Assembly (NCBI RefSeq): GCF_000471905.2
Contig: NW_006494942.1
Location: 62,001 to 126,000, forward strand
DNA from: Amborella trichopoda
Lineage: Eukaryota; Streptophyta; Magnoliopsida; Amborellales; Amborellaceae
Length of the DNA: 64,000 nt
Direction: 5' to 3'
The translations under genes and the position numbers were made by a program. The notes beneath the pieces are model-generated. The model was given only the letters and a program-made list of their open reading frames with translations, had not been told where the DNA came from and did not search any database. Below, one piece after another: positions 34,290-45,030 of the stretch (its first letter is position 1; each line of letters opens with the position of its first letter).

Positions 34290-35032
34290 TTCATAGTTTG
34301 AGACGAAAAAGAATAGCCCACTCCTTCCTTCGTCTTGTGATAGCCTGCTGTGGCTTCAATGACCTAAAATGGCGGAGCAGTTGCTACTTCACCCCTGAGT
34401 GTTTGATTGGACAGGGGCTCATAATTCATGGTTCTCATGATTTGGTGAGCTTGTTCACTATAAGTACTCCAGTTTGGGGGAGCTTTAGCTTTGATTCAAG
34501 GTACATTGGTTTTGAGCTCATCATAGGTCTTAGTCTTAGGGACAAACCCCTTTAAGCACTTTGAAGTGATGTGCATGACCTCCAATTGACTCTGGAGGTT
34601 ACGAATCTTGCTTCTTAGCTTTGCCATGGGATCTTGTTCCTAAGAGCTAGAGGGATGACTCTTGTCTACCTGTACTTCTTTGATAACCCCTGAGAAGTGT
34701 ATGACTTTCTTTTGGCTACTGATGATCCCCTTGTTCAAGGAGGATGAGACTTGGAGCACCTTCCTTGGTGGTTGATATGCTAGTTCTGCTTCTAGAAGAG
34801 CGATGGGGACATGTAGGACCTTTTACTGGTCCGATGTATAGGTGACCCTCAGTGCCGGAAGGTCTACCTCTAGGGCTTCCTCAAGCTCAGGAGTTGCTTC
34901 TAGCTTGTCATTTTGCTCTGGCAAATTGGAAGTAGAGGGAGAAGGTTCGTCTTTGGGAGAGGATACCATGACCTCGGAGAGGTGGCAAGGTATACTCGGG
35001 TAGATCGGAGTCAAAGAGAGGATCTTGCCCTG
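34290..35032 (-). pseudogene. Post-protease tail of element B, broken
   Basis: Minus-strand frames continue from the protease with LTPIYPSIPCHLSEVMVSS, then an acidic part (LEATPELEEALEVDLPALRV), KTYDELK and HAHQIMRTMNYEPLSNQTLR. E has nearly the same series on the plus strand (43029-43878). A region shared by two elements and absent from A suggests a family-specific Gag-Pro tail. No known domain is recognised. It stands where RT begins in A. Confidence 0.65.
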
Positions 35033-35700
35033 TCATTCCTCCTCTTTGAACATGTCTGTGATCATTCGCCATAGATCTTCAACGTCATCATGGGACGAGG
35101 GTCCCGTCTCTCTCACAAGCTTCCAATCATCATCCTTTGACTTTTCTGGCTCCAGAAGGTCTATGAAATAATACTTGGTGTCGGTATTGTGAGTCTCAGC
35201 TATAGGGAACGTTCTTTTGTCAGCATAGACCGTGTGCTGTCTCCCATCTCGGCTGTATTTGAAGTATTGGTGGAGCGTGGAAGGAACCACCCCTTGATCG
35301 TGAATCCAAGGACGATCAAGCAGGATGTTGTAAAAGGGATCGATGTCAATTACGTGGAACTGAGCATACTCATTGAGGTCACCAATCTTGAGACGAAGGC
35401 GCACTGTGTCAGCTGGCTTCGCTCCTAATTGCTTGAAAACTTGCATGGTGATGTGGGTAGGAGTGAGGTCGTCAGACCCTAATCCCAATCGGGTGAGGAT
35501 CCTTCTTCGGATCAGGTTGATTGTTGACTCTCCATCCAGCATGATCCGGTTGATAGGGCAGGCGTGGAGTTCACCAATCACAAAGAGGGGGCGATTATGG
35601 AATTTACCGCCAACTGAAGGTCCTCTTCAGAAAAAGAGATTGCCAAGCACTCTCTAAGGATAATTGAGTTAACCTCAATGGGCTCCACTTCGGTCTCGTA
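35033..35700 (-). pseudogene. Protease of element B, broken
   Basis: A 182-codon minus frame (35581-35033) covers the active-site segment MLDGESTINLIRRRILTRLG and continues [60 protein letters not shown]. The [11 protein letters not shown] stretch is shared with E. The domain is Tat-lineage retropepsin and would have cleaved Gag-Pro. Confidence 0.85.
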
Positions 35701-37190
35701 TACCTCTGGGTTAGAAAGAGCTTACACCAGAGCCATACGATAATCTCTAGACAGCAGGAGGGCATCATAGATACTTAGAAGAGCCGGAAGCTTTCTCAAG
35801 TGCCCAATTATGTCATATTTTACTTTATCCTCATTAATCTTCTGTGTTCCTGATCCAGTCACTAGTGTAGGGGGTAGGGTAGGCATAATAACAGGCTTTG
35901 GTTGGGTTTTGGTTTGTGGCACTGGCTGACTTTGTTGCTCGGCCTGTGTAGTCTGGGTTGATGGGGAAGTAATAAGGGCTTGTATTAAGGATGTAGAGGT
36001 TTGGGGTTGAGGTTTAGGGGAACGCGAAGGATCAGGAAACTTGAGGGCCTTGAGCTTTTGAGGTGTGGGCTACAGCTTCTTTCCCGATCTTAGACCCATT
36101 TTCCCCGTACTAGCTGGTACTTTCAATATCTGCACCATGTGGGAGGCCTCTTTGGAACAGGAGCCTGAAGATGACTCGGTTTTGGCTCAGGTTGACAGGG
36201 CATCAGCGCCTATCGAGAATCCCGCCGACTGGGTCAACATTTCTCTGAGGCGCTCTTGCTGTGGTTGGGTGAGGCTGGTGCCTCCGAACTCTCTGTTTAG
36301 AGTGTCGAAGTCTGGGCACCATCGAGCTGCACCTGTGGAGAAAGTAGAGGAGGAGAGAGCAGAAGAAGAGTTAGAACGTTTCCGGCAGCTTTTTACGTCG
36401 TCACAGGAATTGGACATTTGCAAGGTTTATTTTAGGTCTTACCCCTGCTTGAACCGTTGTGGGGTGCTTTTAGGATCATCACCCATATTGGAGGAATCTT
36501 GAGCTGCTGGTGGCTCAGGGATGTCCGCCTGATTGGACGAGAGGACAAGACGAGCTGCGCTTGGGATGAAGTCCATAAGGTTGGTCGAGGAGGAAGAGGA
36601 CTGAGAAATTCTTCCTCGACCGGTGGCTGAGGATTACGATTCCTTTGACGAGCTGACTTGGGTGCACACCGTCTCCTTTTGGATCCCTGAGGAGTTTGGA
36701 CTGCCCTATCGGGCTGGTGAGTAGTCCTAGATTGGTGGACTGCCTACCGCTTCAGGGATTTGAGCCTACTTCGCCCATGGTAGACTTCCCACGAGTGAGA
36801 GGTCAAGGGCTCTGAAAGGATTCGATGTATGCTCTTGAGGGGCTTGTAGTGTGGATTCCTCTTGAATGGGAGTGACGGCTTGAAAGTGTTCCGGGAGGAC
36901 GACACAAATGATGTGGCCTTGCTAGACTTTCTCCCAGACCAAAGCTTTGAATCCCGAGCACTCTTTTAGCTCGTGACCCCATACTTGGTGATAAGGGCAC
37001 CATAGTTTTTTCGTGCTCTGGGCAAGACACCTCGGCTGCCTGGCGGGCTTGGAGTGACAAGACTCTGTCAGAGCATTGCCTCGAAGAGGGCCTGCAGAGG
37101 GTCATGCTTGACGTTTCCCCGTTCTTGCGCTGTGAGGTCTTCTTACACAGGCAGAGTTGGGACTTGAGAGCGTCCTCTCGGGTTGCCTTG
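35701..37190 (-). pseudogene. Gag-protease linker of element B, broken
   Basis: Minus strand: the pre-protease block (KYDIIGHLRKLPALLSIYDA, SRDYRMALV; 35860-35722), then a Pro/Gln/Thr-rich stretch, then FGGTSLTQPQQERLREMLTQ (about 36300-36230) and the DDVKS/DLK repeat relics (36480-36370). Upstream of 36600 it is Pro/Arg-rich. It is a parallel of 9666-10440 in A. Confidence 0.55.
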
Positions 37191-38430
37191 AACTTCCTAA
37201 CACTGTTGCATCTTCTCTGCTAGAAGCTTATGGAAGCAAGTGCACTCGCTGACATCATGACCTCGTATCTGGTGATATGCGCACCAGAGGTTCTTGGTTC
37301 TTGGAGGTAGGAACTTGGGCTTCCTTGTCAGCTTAGGAGTGATGAGTTCTTCTTCGAGCATTATGGATAAAAATGCACGGAGAATAGCGGGTGCCTCATC
37401 ACCCTCTTGGATCATGACTATATGAAAATCCTCAGTTACCCCAAAGGCTTTCTTCAACTCTTTCAGATTTATCTGACCCATGTTGAAAAGGGCTTGAGCT
37501 TATAGCAGTCGTAAGTGGGGCGGCCTACTCTCTTGTGATAGGCACAATACTTCTCATTTGTCTCCTACCCAACCGACTCTTCAATATTGACCTCCGGTAG
37601 CTGGATCATGTTTTGTTCTAGCAGCAGTCGAAGCAGCGCAAGAGTCCACTCCTTGTCGAAGGAGTAAACTTCATTCTGGTGCTGGATCTAGAAGTCATTT
37701 CACTTAGAAATTTTAGGAGGCGGTACTTGATTGTAGGACTGCTGCTTGCTCCTGGCTGGAGACATCTGTGCCTTGGAAAGGTCCAGCGTTTGAGGAGCCA
37801 CACTCTTAGTGTCAAGTCACGATGACGGCTGCGCTAATCACTGCTTTTTTATTGCCCCGACTATTAGAGCGAGCGTTTGAACCGGAGGGTTGCTGTCGAG
37901 GGCTGCCATGGTGCTTGAACAACCCCTTAATACGATCTGCCTTAGATATGAGCTCTGACATGGAGGGTGGATTGGATGCCTCGACATGCAGGGCGATCTC
38001 AGGAAGCATGTTCTGTATGCAGGTCAGGACCGCTTCCTTCTCAGTCATGGGAGTGGCGTGGAAGGTTGCCAACTCTCTTCATTGGGTGATGAACTTGTCA
38101 ACTGGGTCACCAGGGTCTTGCATTGGGGTGAGGAGTTCAATGGTCTCCACGTTCCTCTGGACTTCGTAGAAGCATTGGTAAACAACTGCTCCATCTATTG
38201 CCACATGTGTACTGAGTTGGGAGGTAGTCAAGCATACCACTAGAAGGCTGGCCCTTCAAGAGTCTCGATGAACTGACAGAGGAGGAGTCGTCCGTCAGTT
38301 GTCATTTCTCGACAGGCTGCCTGAAAGTTAGTAGTATGTTGATGTAGAGATGTAGTATCATTGAACAGAGGGAGTTTCCCCTTTTGGATATTTCGGAGGG
38401 AAGGGTACTTGATCCATGTATGAAGGGTAT
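37191..38430 (-). pseudogene. Gag of element B, broken
   Basis: Minus strand: capsid part at about 38420-37870 (EIALHVEASNPPSMSELISK, RIKGLFKHHGSPRQQPSG), a first knuckle-like CAYHKRVGRPTYDC near 37560, then LKELKKAFGVTEDFHIVMIQ and a second knuckle CAYHQIRGHDVSEC near 37285-37240. Two CHHC-type knuckles about 90 residues apart, as in A and C. Broken copy. Confidence 0.8.
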
Positions 38431-39432
38431 GGCTTCGGGTAGAGCGATGTCTCTCGCATGCTTAGGACCTTGCTCTTGAGGTTGTGGGCCACTATAGCAT
38501 CTATGTAGGTTTGGGAGACTCCGCGGGAGGCAGAATTGCCTTGGGAGACCCGTGGGGGAGTTTGCCTAGGAACTTTGTCCTAACTGATTGGGGAATCGGT
38601 CTTATGGTGAGAGGAAGTGGGCCTGAAGGCTTCTAGGTGTTCCATCTTTTCAAAGATGGATTATATCATTACCTTGAACCTGGTCATTTTGTCTTCTTGG
38701 GCTTCGTCAAGGTCATTGATCACCATGACGCTGACCATCTCTTCTGGGAGGCCAGACCCAGGAGGTGGAGCGGACTGCGTCGAGCTGTGGGATGCATGGC
38801 GCGCGTAGGGTTTGGCCCAAGAAGGCCTAGCCCTGAACGCGAGTTCGAGGCAGCATGAAAGTCACTCTGAGGTGTGGCTCGAGTGGTTAGACCAAGAGCT
38901 CTTAGGTGTGTGCGTGAGGTGGAGACCCAGGATTTCTGCCTCCATGTATCGGGCCTCCAGGTGTAGAGGTTCGGGGTAATGAAGGAGTTAGAGGGGTAGC
39001 CTTGTGGCAACCCTCAGAAGTGATGACAACTTGCTTGCCTTTCGCGAGAGTGGGAACGGCAGCCTTTCGGCGTACGTCAGTGATATGACTGGCAAGGGAC
39101 TTGTCAATAGCAGGGTGCATGTTGTGTGTGGTAACAAATGTGCTACCAATGCAAGGGGCCTTGATGGACGGTCCACTAGGTGAGGAAGCGAGGAGTCAGG
39201 GACCTTTAAGTTCCTTCTCGCACCAAGGAGCCGGACTGTGAGTCTCGACTCAGAAGGAGTGTAGGGAAGGAAGCTTGAGAAGTTTGTTTCCCAGGGATAG
39301 TCATGAGTGTAGGGATAAGAAAGTCCCCGACTTGGATGAACGGGTTGAATAACCCATGTTCCATACAAACTAGTGCAGAAAGTAAAAGATGATATTGATC
39401 AAACAAGAGCAAACAGATGAAGGGATAATAAA
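38431..39432 (-). pseudogene. 5' leader and N-terminal Gag-extension frames of B, broken
   Basis: Just after the PBS the minus strand encodes LFNPFIQVGDFLIPTLMTIP and LLLSRDSQSG, the B version of the conserved leader peptide of A and C. The remainder is Pro/Ser/His-rich short frames (HPAIDKSLASHITDVRRKAA near 39120 matches HPATGKSLTGHVSEVRQKAT of A). Confidence 0.55.
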
Positions 39433-39450
39433 TCCCCAATGGAGTCGTCA
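39433..39450 (-). other. Primer-binding site of B (tRNA-Arg type)
   Basis: Minus strand TGACGACTCCATTGGGGA, two transition-type differences from the site of C, three bases inside the LTR end. Confidence 0.85.
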
Positions 39451-39544
39451 AGCTGGTTAGGTGCCTTTATCTCGCCCTCCGGATTTAGATGATTTGGCGA
39501 CATGTGTCTCGGGTTTCTAGTGAACCCGGGACTTGAGATCGCTT

Positions 39545-40188
39545 NNNNNNNNNNNNNNNNNNNNNNNNNNNNNNNNNNNNNNNNNNNNNNNNNNNNNNNN
39601 NNNNNNNNNNNNNNNNNNNNNNNNNNNNNNNNNNNNNNNNNNNNNNNNNNNNNNNNNNNNNNNNNNNNNNNNNNNNNNNNNNNNNNNNNNNNNNNNNNNN
39701 NNNNNNNNNNNNNNNNNNNNNNNNNNNNNNNNNNNNNNNNNNNNNNNNNNNNNNNNNNNNNNNNNNNNNNNNNNNNNNNNNNNNNNNNNNNNNNNNNNNN
39801 NNNNNNNNNNNNNNNNNNNNNNNNNNNNNNNNNNNNNNNNNNNNNNNNNNNNNNNNNNNNNNNNNNNNNNNNNNNNNNNNNNNNNNNNNNNNNNNNNNNN
39901 NNNNNNNNNNNNNNNNNNNNNNNNNNNNNNNNNNNNNNNNNNNNNNNNNNNNNNNNNNNNNNNNNNNNNNNNNNNNNNNNNNNNNNNNNNNNNNNNNNNN
40001 NNNNNNNNNNNNNNNNNNNNNNNNNNNNNNNNNNNNNNNNNNNNNNNNNNNNNNNNNNNNNNNNNNNNNNNNNNNNNNNNNNNNNNNNNNNNNNNNNNNN
40101 NNNNNNNNNNNNNNNNNNNNNNNNNNNNNNNNNNNNNNNNNNNNNNNNNNNNNNNNNNNNNNNNNNNNNNNNNNNNNNNNNNNNNNNN
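39545..40188. other. Assembly gap (644 N)
   Basis: A run of N inside the 5' LTR of B, in the conserved LTR end just before the array. The true length is unknown. Open frames drawn across it are meaningless. Confidence 1.
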
Positions 40189-40599
40189 ACTCGTGCTGGC
40201 TCGCGTGGGTGTCCTCTTAGATAATGAAAAGAGCCCTCCATCTGGTTTAGCAGGTTCGAAATTACCTCCCTTAACCTGTGATCACCTTGTTTTCTACACA
40301 ACACTAACATGGTTTATTTTCAAGATAAGTGGGACAAAGGACCCACCCTTGTCTTAAGGCAATGCACATTCATGTCACTAAGAATGTGGGAAGTTAGGGT
40401 AATGAAGTGGGAAGTTTGAATGAAAGGAGCAAAGAATGAAGTGAATACGCGAGACGACAGAGAGATGGGGTCCTGACGACATTAAGCATTGCCACCCACA
40501 ACTGCGGAGTACTAGTGTTGCAGCCCTTAGACGACGTTAGACACTACTGCTCTCGGATGGAAAGTGAGCATCGAACTACGGACGATGCTGGGCATTGCC

Positions 40600-41030
40600 G
40601 TTGGGGAACACGAGAAGGCAGCACACCCCTGCGGGCGGCGATAACCTCTTGTGAAGCGCACAGCGATAGCCAATTGCGAAGCGCGCGGCGATAATTCTTT
40701 GCAAGCCACACAACGAACGCACAAAGGTGGCTCACGGATGGCGATGCCACCGAGCACACGAAGGAAGCTCACGGACGACGATAAGCACCGAGCACTCGAA
40801 GGCAGCTTGCGGACAACGATAAGCACTGAGGGCGGGAAGGAAGCTCATGGATGGCGTTAGGTACCGAGCGCACGAAGGAAGCTCACGGACGGCGATAGGC
40901 ATCGAGCGCGCGAAGGAAGCTCGCGGATGGAGATAGGCACCGAGCTCACGAAGGAAGCTCGCCGACGACGATAGGCACTGGGCATACGAAGGAAGCTAGC
41001 AAACAACGATAGGTGTTGCCAAGACCCCTC
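40600..41030 (-). repeat. 38-bp GC-rich array in the 5' LTR of B
   Basis: GAAGGAAGCTCACGGACGGC followed by GATAGGCACCGAGCGCAC. Unit starts at 40760, 40798, 40836, 40874, 40912, 40950 and 40988 are exactly 38 bases apart. Degenerate units extend to about 40600 on one side and 41110 on the other. It replaces the CT tract and 45-bp array that the LTRs of A and C carry at this place. Confidence 0.93.
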
Positions 41031-41512
41031 GCGGATGGCAATAGGCATCGCCGGCTGCAATAGGCACGCAACAGGGGAGAAACCCCTATGGGCGGCAGCA
41101 AGTTTCGCCATATGTGTTCTTCACTAACACATCAAGAACATGTTTGCGAGCGGTGATGAGCAGCGTCGTGTACAAGCCTTGCTAGTAGACAGGGGTGAAC
41201 GAACAGAAGGAGGAAGAAGCTCGCACATGGCATTGCCATCGCCTGTGAGACTACAGGAAAGGTGTGCACGGTGTTGCCACTGCCGTGCATGGCCTCTAAG
41301 AGGAGCTCAGACAGAGAGGAGGAAGAAGAGAGGAAGAGAGAGAAGAAAAGAAAAAGAAGAGAGAGAAGATTTACCTTGAGCCTAAGGGTATCATTCCAAA
41401 AGCTTCTCTCTCCTTTACGCGACTCAATAATGAGAAGAAAGAGAGATTCTATTCAGTAAAACTCTCTCTTTTTACAGAGGGTTGAGTCTGTGCGTACAAT
41501 GATGGTACATGG

Positions 41513-41520
41513 TATATATA
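41513..41520 (-). promoter_or_regulatory. TATA box of the 5' LTR of B
   Basis: TATATATA shortly after the conserved CCATGTTTGGGCA block on the minus strand. Confidence 0.75.
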
Positions 41521-42780
41521 GAAATGTGCCCAAACATGGGTATTGATCAAAAGTAAACCTAATTGCTAGAAATTAAGGTTTAATTGAATTAGAAGAAATT
41601 AGAAAATAGGGTGAAAAATGACATATTTGCCCCTTCTTAACAAGTTGTGGAATTCCAAGACAGTCCTTGTGTTGCCCTAGAACATGCATGATTTTTCATG
41701 GATGATCCGAGGTCGTTCTAATGCCCGTTTGATTGAAAGATGGTTGTTTTCTTGTAGGGCTTGGCATGACGATAGATTTGATACCAACTTCGAGCCATGG
41801 ATCGTGTTTTTAGGGCACGATCATGCGACTTGAAATTTGAATGAATCTCTTCAGATCCATTGTGTGCTCGTTCCTTGATGTTTTTTTGTGATTTTTTCAC
41901 TGGATCCCACTGAACATGCTGTCACAATCGCAGGGCAACAAACGCAGCTTGACTCCATGCCCGGACGAAGGTTTTGCAAGTTTGGAGTTTTGACCGAAAT
42001 CTGGAATTTCGGAGATGGAATTTACAGTCACTTCATTGACTTCAAGTGCGAAATTCGACTGTTCATCATACGCAAGGTTCTGACCAGTAATGGCCAGGGA
42101 CCTTACGCACGAGATGGAACTAGTTTCTCATCGATCGGGGTGGCGACCAGCGTGATTTGGCCTCTCGAGTGAGGCATGATGCTGCTGATTTTCTTGCACT
42201 TTCTTCAAGGATCAGCAACTTCTCTCTAGTTTTTCTTCACGCTCGGGCGTCATCACGTGGCGTGTCACATATTGAAACGCTCGTCTTGATGAGATGAATA
42301 CGCTCACAAAATTTGGGCTTTATTTTACTTGAGATGGGTGAAATATGAGCATCAAAAGTCACTGGTCGTGACTGTCCCATTAATGAAGTTGAGTTGCAAG
42401 GTGGCCGCACGGGAATAGCGTGCAGCTCGTCCTGTTTCACTCTTTTACATATAAGTTCTTCCTGAGATGTCTGTTCAAGCTGAAATTTGACCTCTTGACG
42501 GATCTGATGGAAGTGGTCCCACAGCAAATTGAGACACTGAAAATACAACTCTAGTTATAGAGTCCGTTTCAGGGTGCTAGACGCTAATTCTACCAAAATT
42601 GTTTCTCAGACTGCACTACCTTAGACATGTCGGAATGCGACAAAACGTGGCGGACAACTTTTGAGAGTCCTTATGAAGGTCTTGACCAGTTCTGGTGCTA
42701 TTCTGAGAGTGTTGAAATTTCCACTGTATGTTAGGCTTTATTGACCGAGGACCCATGATGATGAAAAATGTCGTCCAACA

Positions 42781-43878
42781 ACGCCCAGTTTCACATAATC
42801 GACACCGATACATCTTACAATGCCTTGATCGGCCGCTCTTGGCTTCATGATCAAGGGGTGGTCCCTTCCACGCTCCACCAATGCTTCAAGTACAGTCGAG
42901 ATGGAAGACAGCACATGGTCTAAGTACTATTTCACTGACCTATAGCCGAGACGCACTATGCTGATGCTAAGTACTATTTCACTGACCTTCTAGCATCCGA
43001 AAGGTCAAAGGATGATGATTGGAAGCTTGTGAGGCAGACATTACCCTCGTCTCATGAGGATGTTGAAGACCTTGGGCGAATGATTATAGACATGTTCAAA
43101 GAAGAGGAAAGACAAGGCAAAATCCTCCCCTTAACTCCTATCTACCCAAGTATACCTTGCCACCTCTCCGAGGTCATGACATCGTCTCGCCAAGATGAAG
43201 CTTCCCCCTCTACTTCTCCTTCTAGTTTGCTAAAACAAAATGACGAGCTAAAAGCGACTTTTGAGACTGAGGAAGCACTAGAGGTAGACCTTTCAACATC
43301 GACGGTCACCTATACGCCAGACCGGCAAAAGGTCCTGCCTGTTCCCAATGCTTTTCTAGAAGCAGAATTGGCATGCCTACCACTCGTCCTCCTTGAGCAA
43401 GGAGATCACCAGCAGCAAAAAGAAGGTCTTACACCTCTCAGAGGCTCTCGGAGAAGTACAGGTAGACAAGAGTCAGCCCTTTCGCTCTCAGGAACAAGAC
43501 CTCCTGACAGAGATGAGAAGTGAGGTTCGCAGCCTCTAGAATCAGTTGGAGATTATGTGCGTCGCTTCCAAGCACCTGAAAGAGTTTGTCCTTGAGACTA
43601 AGACCTATGACGAGCTCAAAAGCAATGCACCTCGAATCGAAGCCAAGGCTCCCCCAGATTGGAGTATTTACAGCGAACATGCTCACCAAATCATGAGAAC
43701 CATGAATTATGAGCCGCTGTCCAATCAAACACTAAGGGGTGAGGAAGCAACTACTCCCCCATTCGAGGTCATTAGAGCAATAGCAAGTTGTCATAAGACC
43801 AAGCAAGGAGTGGGCTACTCTCTATCGTCTCACATTCTGGAGCAGAGACAAAGAAGCAGAAAAAAGAAGGGAAACTAA
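42781..43878 (+). pseudogene. End of protease and post-protease tail of E, broken
   Basis: The protease end reads [40 protein letters not shown]. The tail holds SSHEDVEDLGRMIIDMFKEE, PLTPIYPSIPCHLSEVMTSS, an acidic stretch, ELACLPLVLLEQGDHQQQKE and, from 43546, KHLKEFVLETKTYDELKSNA, SEHAHQIMRTMNYEPLSNQT and CHKTKQGVGYSLSSH. The match to B over about 250 residues is close. No known domain. The tail ends at 43878, about 15 bases before an A run and the end of the antisense gene. Confidence 0.75.
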
Positions 43879-43894
43879 AAAATGCCCCACACAG

Positions 43895-43916
43895 AAAAAA
43901 AAAAAAAAAAAAAAAA
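43895..43916 (+). repeat. 22-A run at the convergent gene boundary of E
   Basis: An uninterrupted A run between the sense tail stop and the 3' end of the antisense gene. It could be a fossil poly(A) of the sense transcript or simple slippage. A 21-A run in A (17904-17924) lies elsewhere, so slippage is the safer reading. Confidence 0.7.
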
Positions 43917-44204
43917 GGAAACCGTTTCATTCATAAATCTAAAGGGCATTAAAAGTGCCCTTTTCTTTACAATGGATGAAATGAAAAGAAAAAGAAAAAG
44001 AAGGCACTATCAAAAGCGGTCAATGATTTCATTGACCTTTCCCCTGCACTCTTTGGCCGAGCCCCTCACTCATTCGATGCTCGCTGTCAGTTCTGTCACC
44101 AACCCAACCTCATGCCCCACCAAGGACAACTTCTCGCCCAAGGAGTACGCGAGGTCCAGCAGCTTCTGGCCTAGTGCCTTATCTTTGGCTACCCAAGCTG
44201 CCAT
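43917..44204 (-). pseudogene. 3' end of the antisense gene of E, broken
   Basis: Minus-strand continuation of the PMD-like gene beyond the insertion of D. The frame AWVAKDKALGQKLLDLAYSL-like and the following Glu/Ser-rich stretch fit a coiled-coil end. It is followed by GTAAAGAAAAGGGCACTTTT and TTATGAATGAAAC, the poly(A)-type context also seen in B and C. Confidence 0.4.
44200..44204. repeat. Candidate target-site flank of D, left (GCCAT; right GCACT)
   Basis: The bases next to the two ends of D are GCCAT (44200-44204) and GCACT (57090-57094). They agree at three of five positions, so a decayed duplication is possible but not shown. That the two flanks are contiguous parts of one antisense gene supports the boundaries better. 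Confidence 0.35.
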
Positions 44205-44559
44205 TGGTTAGGTGCCTCGATCTCGCCTCCTTGGATCTAGGTGATTGGGTGGCACGTGTCATGGGTTCAGAAGACCCGGGACCTAAGATCACTCTCTCCA
44301 GAACCTTTTTTAAGAAACAGGTCAGGTATCCAACTAGTGAGAGAGGAATTTGGGTTGTGAAGCGGGACTTACCTCACGTGGCTTCGTGACACACTCAGGC
44401 TGGCACGCATGGGCGCCCTCTTAGATAACGTTGGAAAGCCCCCTAGCCTATGGCCTGTTTGGAATCGCCTCTCTTTACTTGTTTCTCCTTTCCTACAAAC
44501 ACATACACACGTAAGACATTCCAACAAGTGGGTCTTTGAACCCTGACTTGTCGAAGAAA

Positions 44560-45030
44560 ACAATAAAATAAAATGGAGTGAAATAAAAAGTAAAGTGGAA
44601 TGAGATGAAATGAAAATGAAAGAGGTGAATTAAAATAAAATGAGATTAGAAGATGGAGTTAGTATAGAACAAGAATAAGATGAATTAAAATAAAATAAAG
44701 TAAAGGAAAATAAAATAAAAGAGTTAAAAGAAAATGAAATAGAATAAGATGGGGTAAATAAAATAAAGTGGAATAAAATAAAAAAATGCGATAATGGAAA
44801 TAAAATAAAAGAGGTGAGTAAAATAAAATAAAATAAATAAAGTAGATAAAATAAGGAATATAAAGATAAATTAAAATAAATGACTACGAAAAAAAGAATG
44901 AATGAAGTAAATAAAATAAGATAAGGGCATAAAAGAAAAATGGCATCGAGTAAATTAAAGTCAAATAAAATAAGTGAAATTATGCAAAATAAAATAATAA
45001 CAAAAAAAATCGAAAGTGGGTAAGAGAAGG
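44560..45030. repeat. AAATA-like low-complexity tract in the 3' LTR of D
   Basis: Long degenerate runs of AAATAAAATAAAA type. The same tract occurs in the 5' LTR at 53640-54115 with many shared irregularities, so it predates insertion. Confidence 0.9.

Larger units (their letters stand above)
28236..42780 (-). mobile_element. Element B: Tat/Ogre-like gag-protease retrotransposon with antisense gene, broken
   Basis: Minus-strand element with 5' LTR 42780-39454, PBS, leader, gag, linker, protease, a long tail, an antisense gene on the plus strand (about 32280-34250), a 3' region and a 3' LTR (29652-28236) cut by the insertion of C. No RT, RNase H or integrase is recognised. Tail and antisense gene stand where pol would be, and E has the same plan, so this looks like a non-autonomous family rather than a single damaged copy (inference). 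Hand alignment of about 170 bases at the LTR starts gave 35 differences (about 20%), the oldest pair measured here. Its right end lies in the protease region of E. Sense frames have many breaks. Confidence 0.85.
39454..42780 (-). repeat. 5' LTR of element B
   Basis: About 3.3 kb including the N run; it starts TGTTGGACGACATTTTTC at 42780 and ends CACCTAACCA at 39454. U3 covers 42780 to about 41521 and TATA is at 41513-41520. The middle holds a GA tract (41310-41370) and a GC-rich 38-bp array. The conserved end is partly lost in the N run. The flank at 42781-42785 (ACGCC) should be one target-site copy. Confidence 0.88.

Noticed and set aside
39399-40357. Three frames of 240-303 codons
   Set aside because: They consist almost wholly of the N run.
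40600-41110. CRISPR-like regular repeats of 38 bp
   Set aside because: Units are directly adjacent without unique spacers, and the setting is a plant LTR.
44560-45030. Matrix-attachment or origin-like AT tract
   Set aside because: It is an LTR low-complexity module duplicated in both LTRs of D; nothing beyond composition supports a function.
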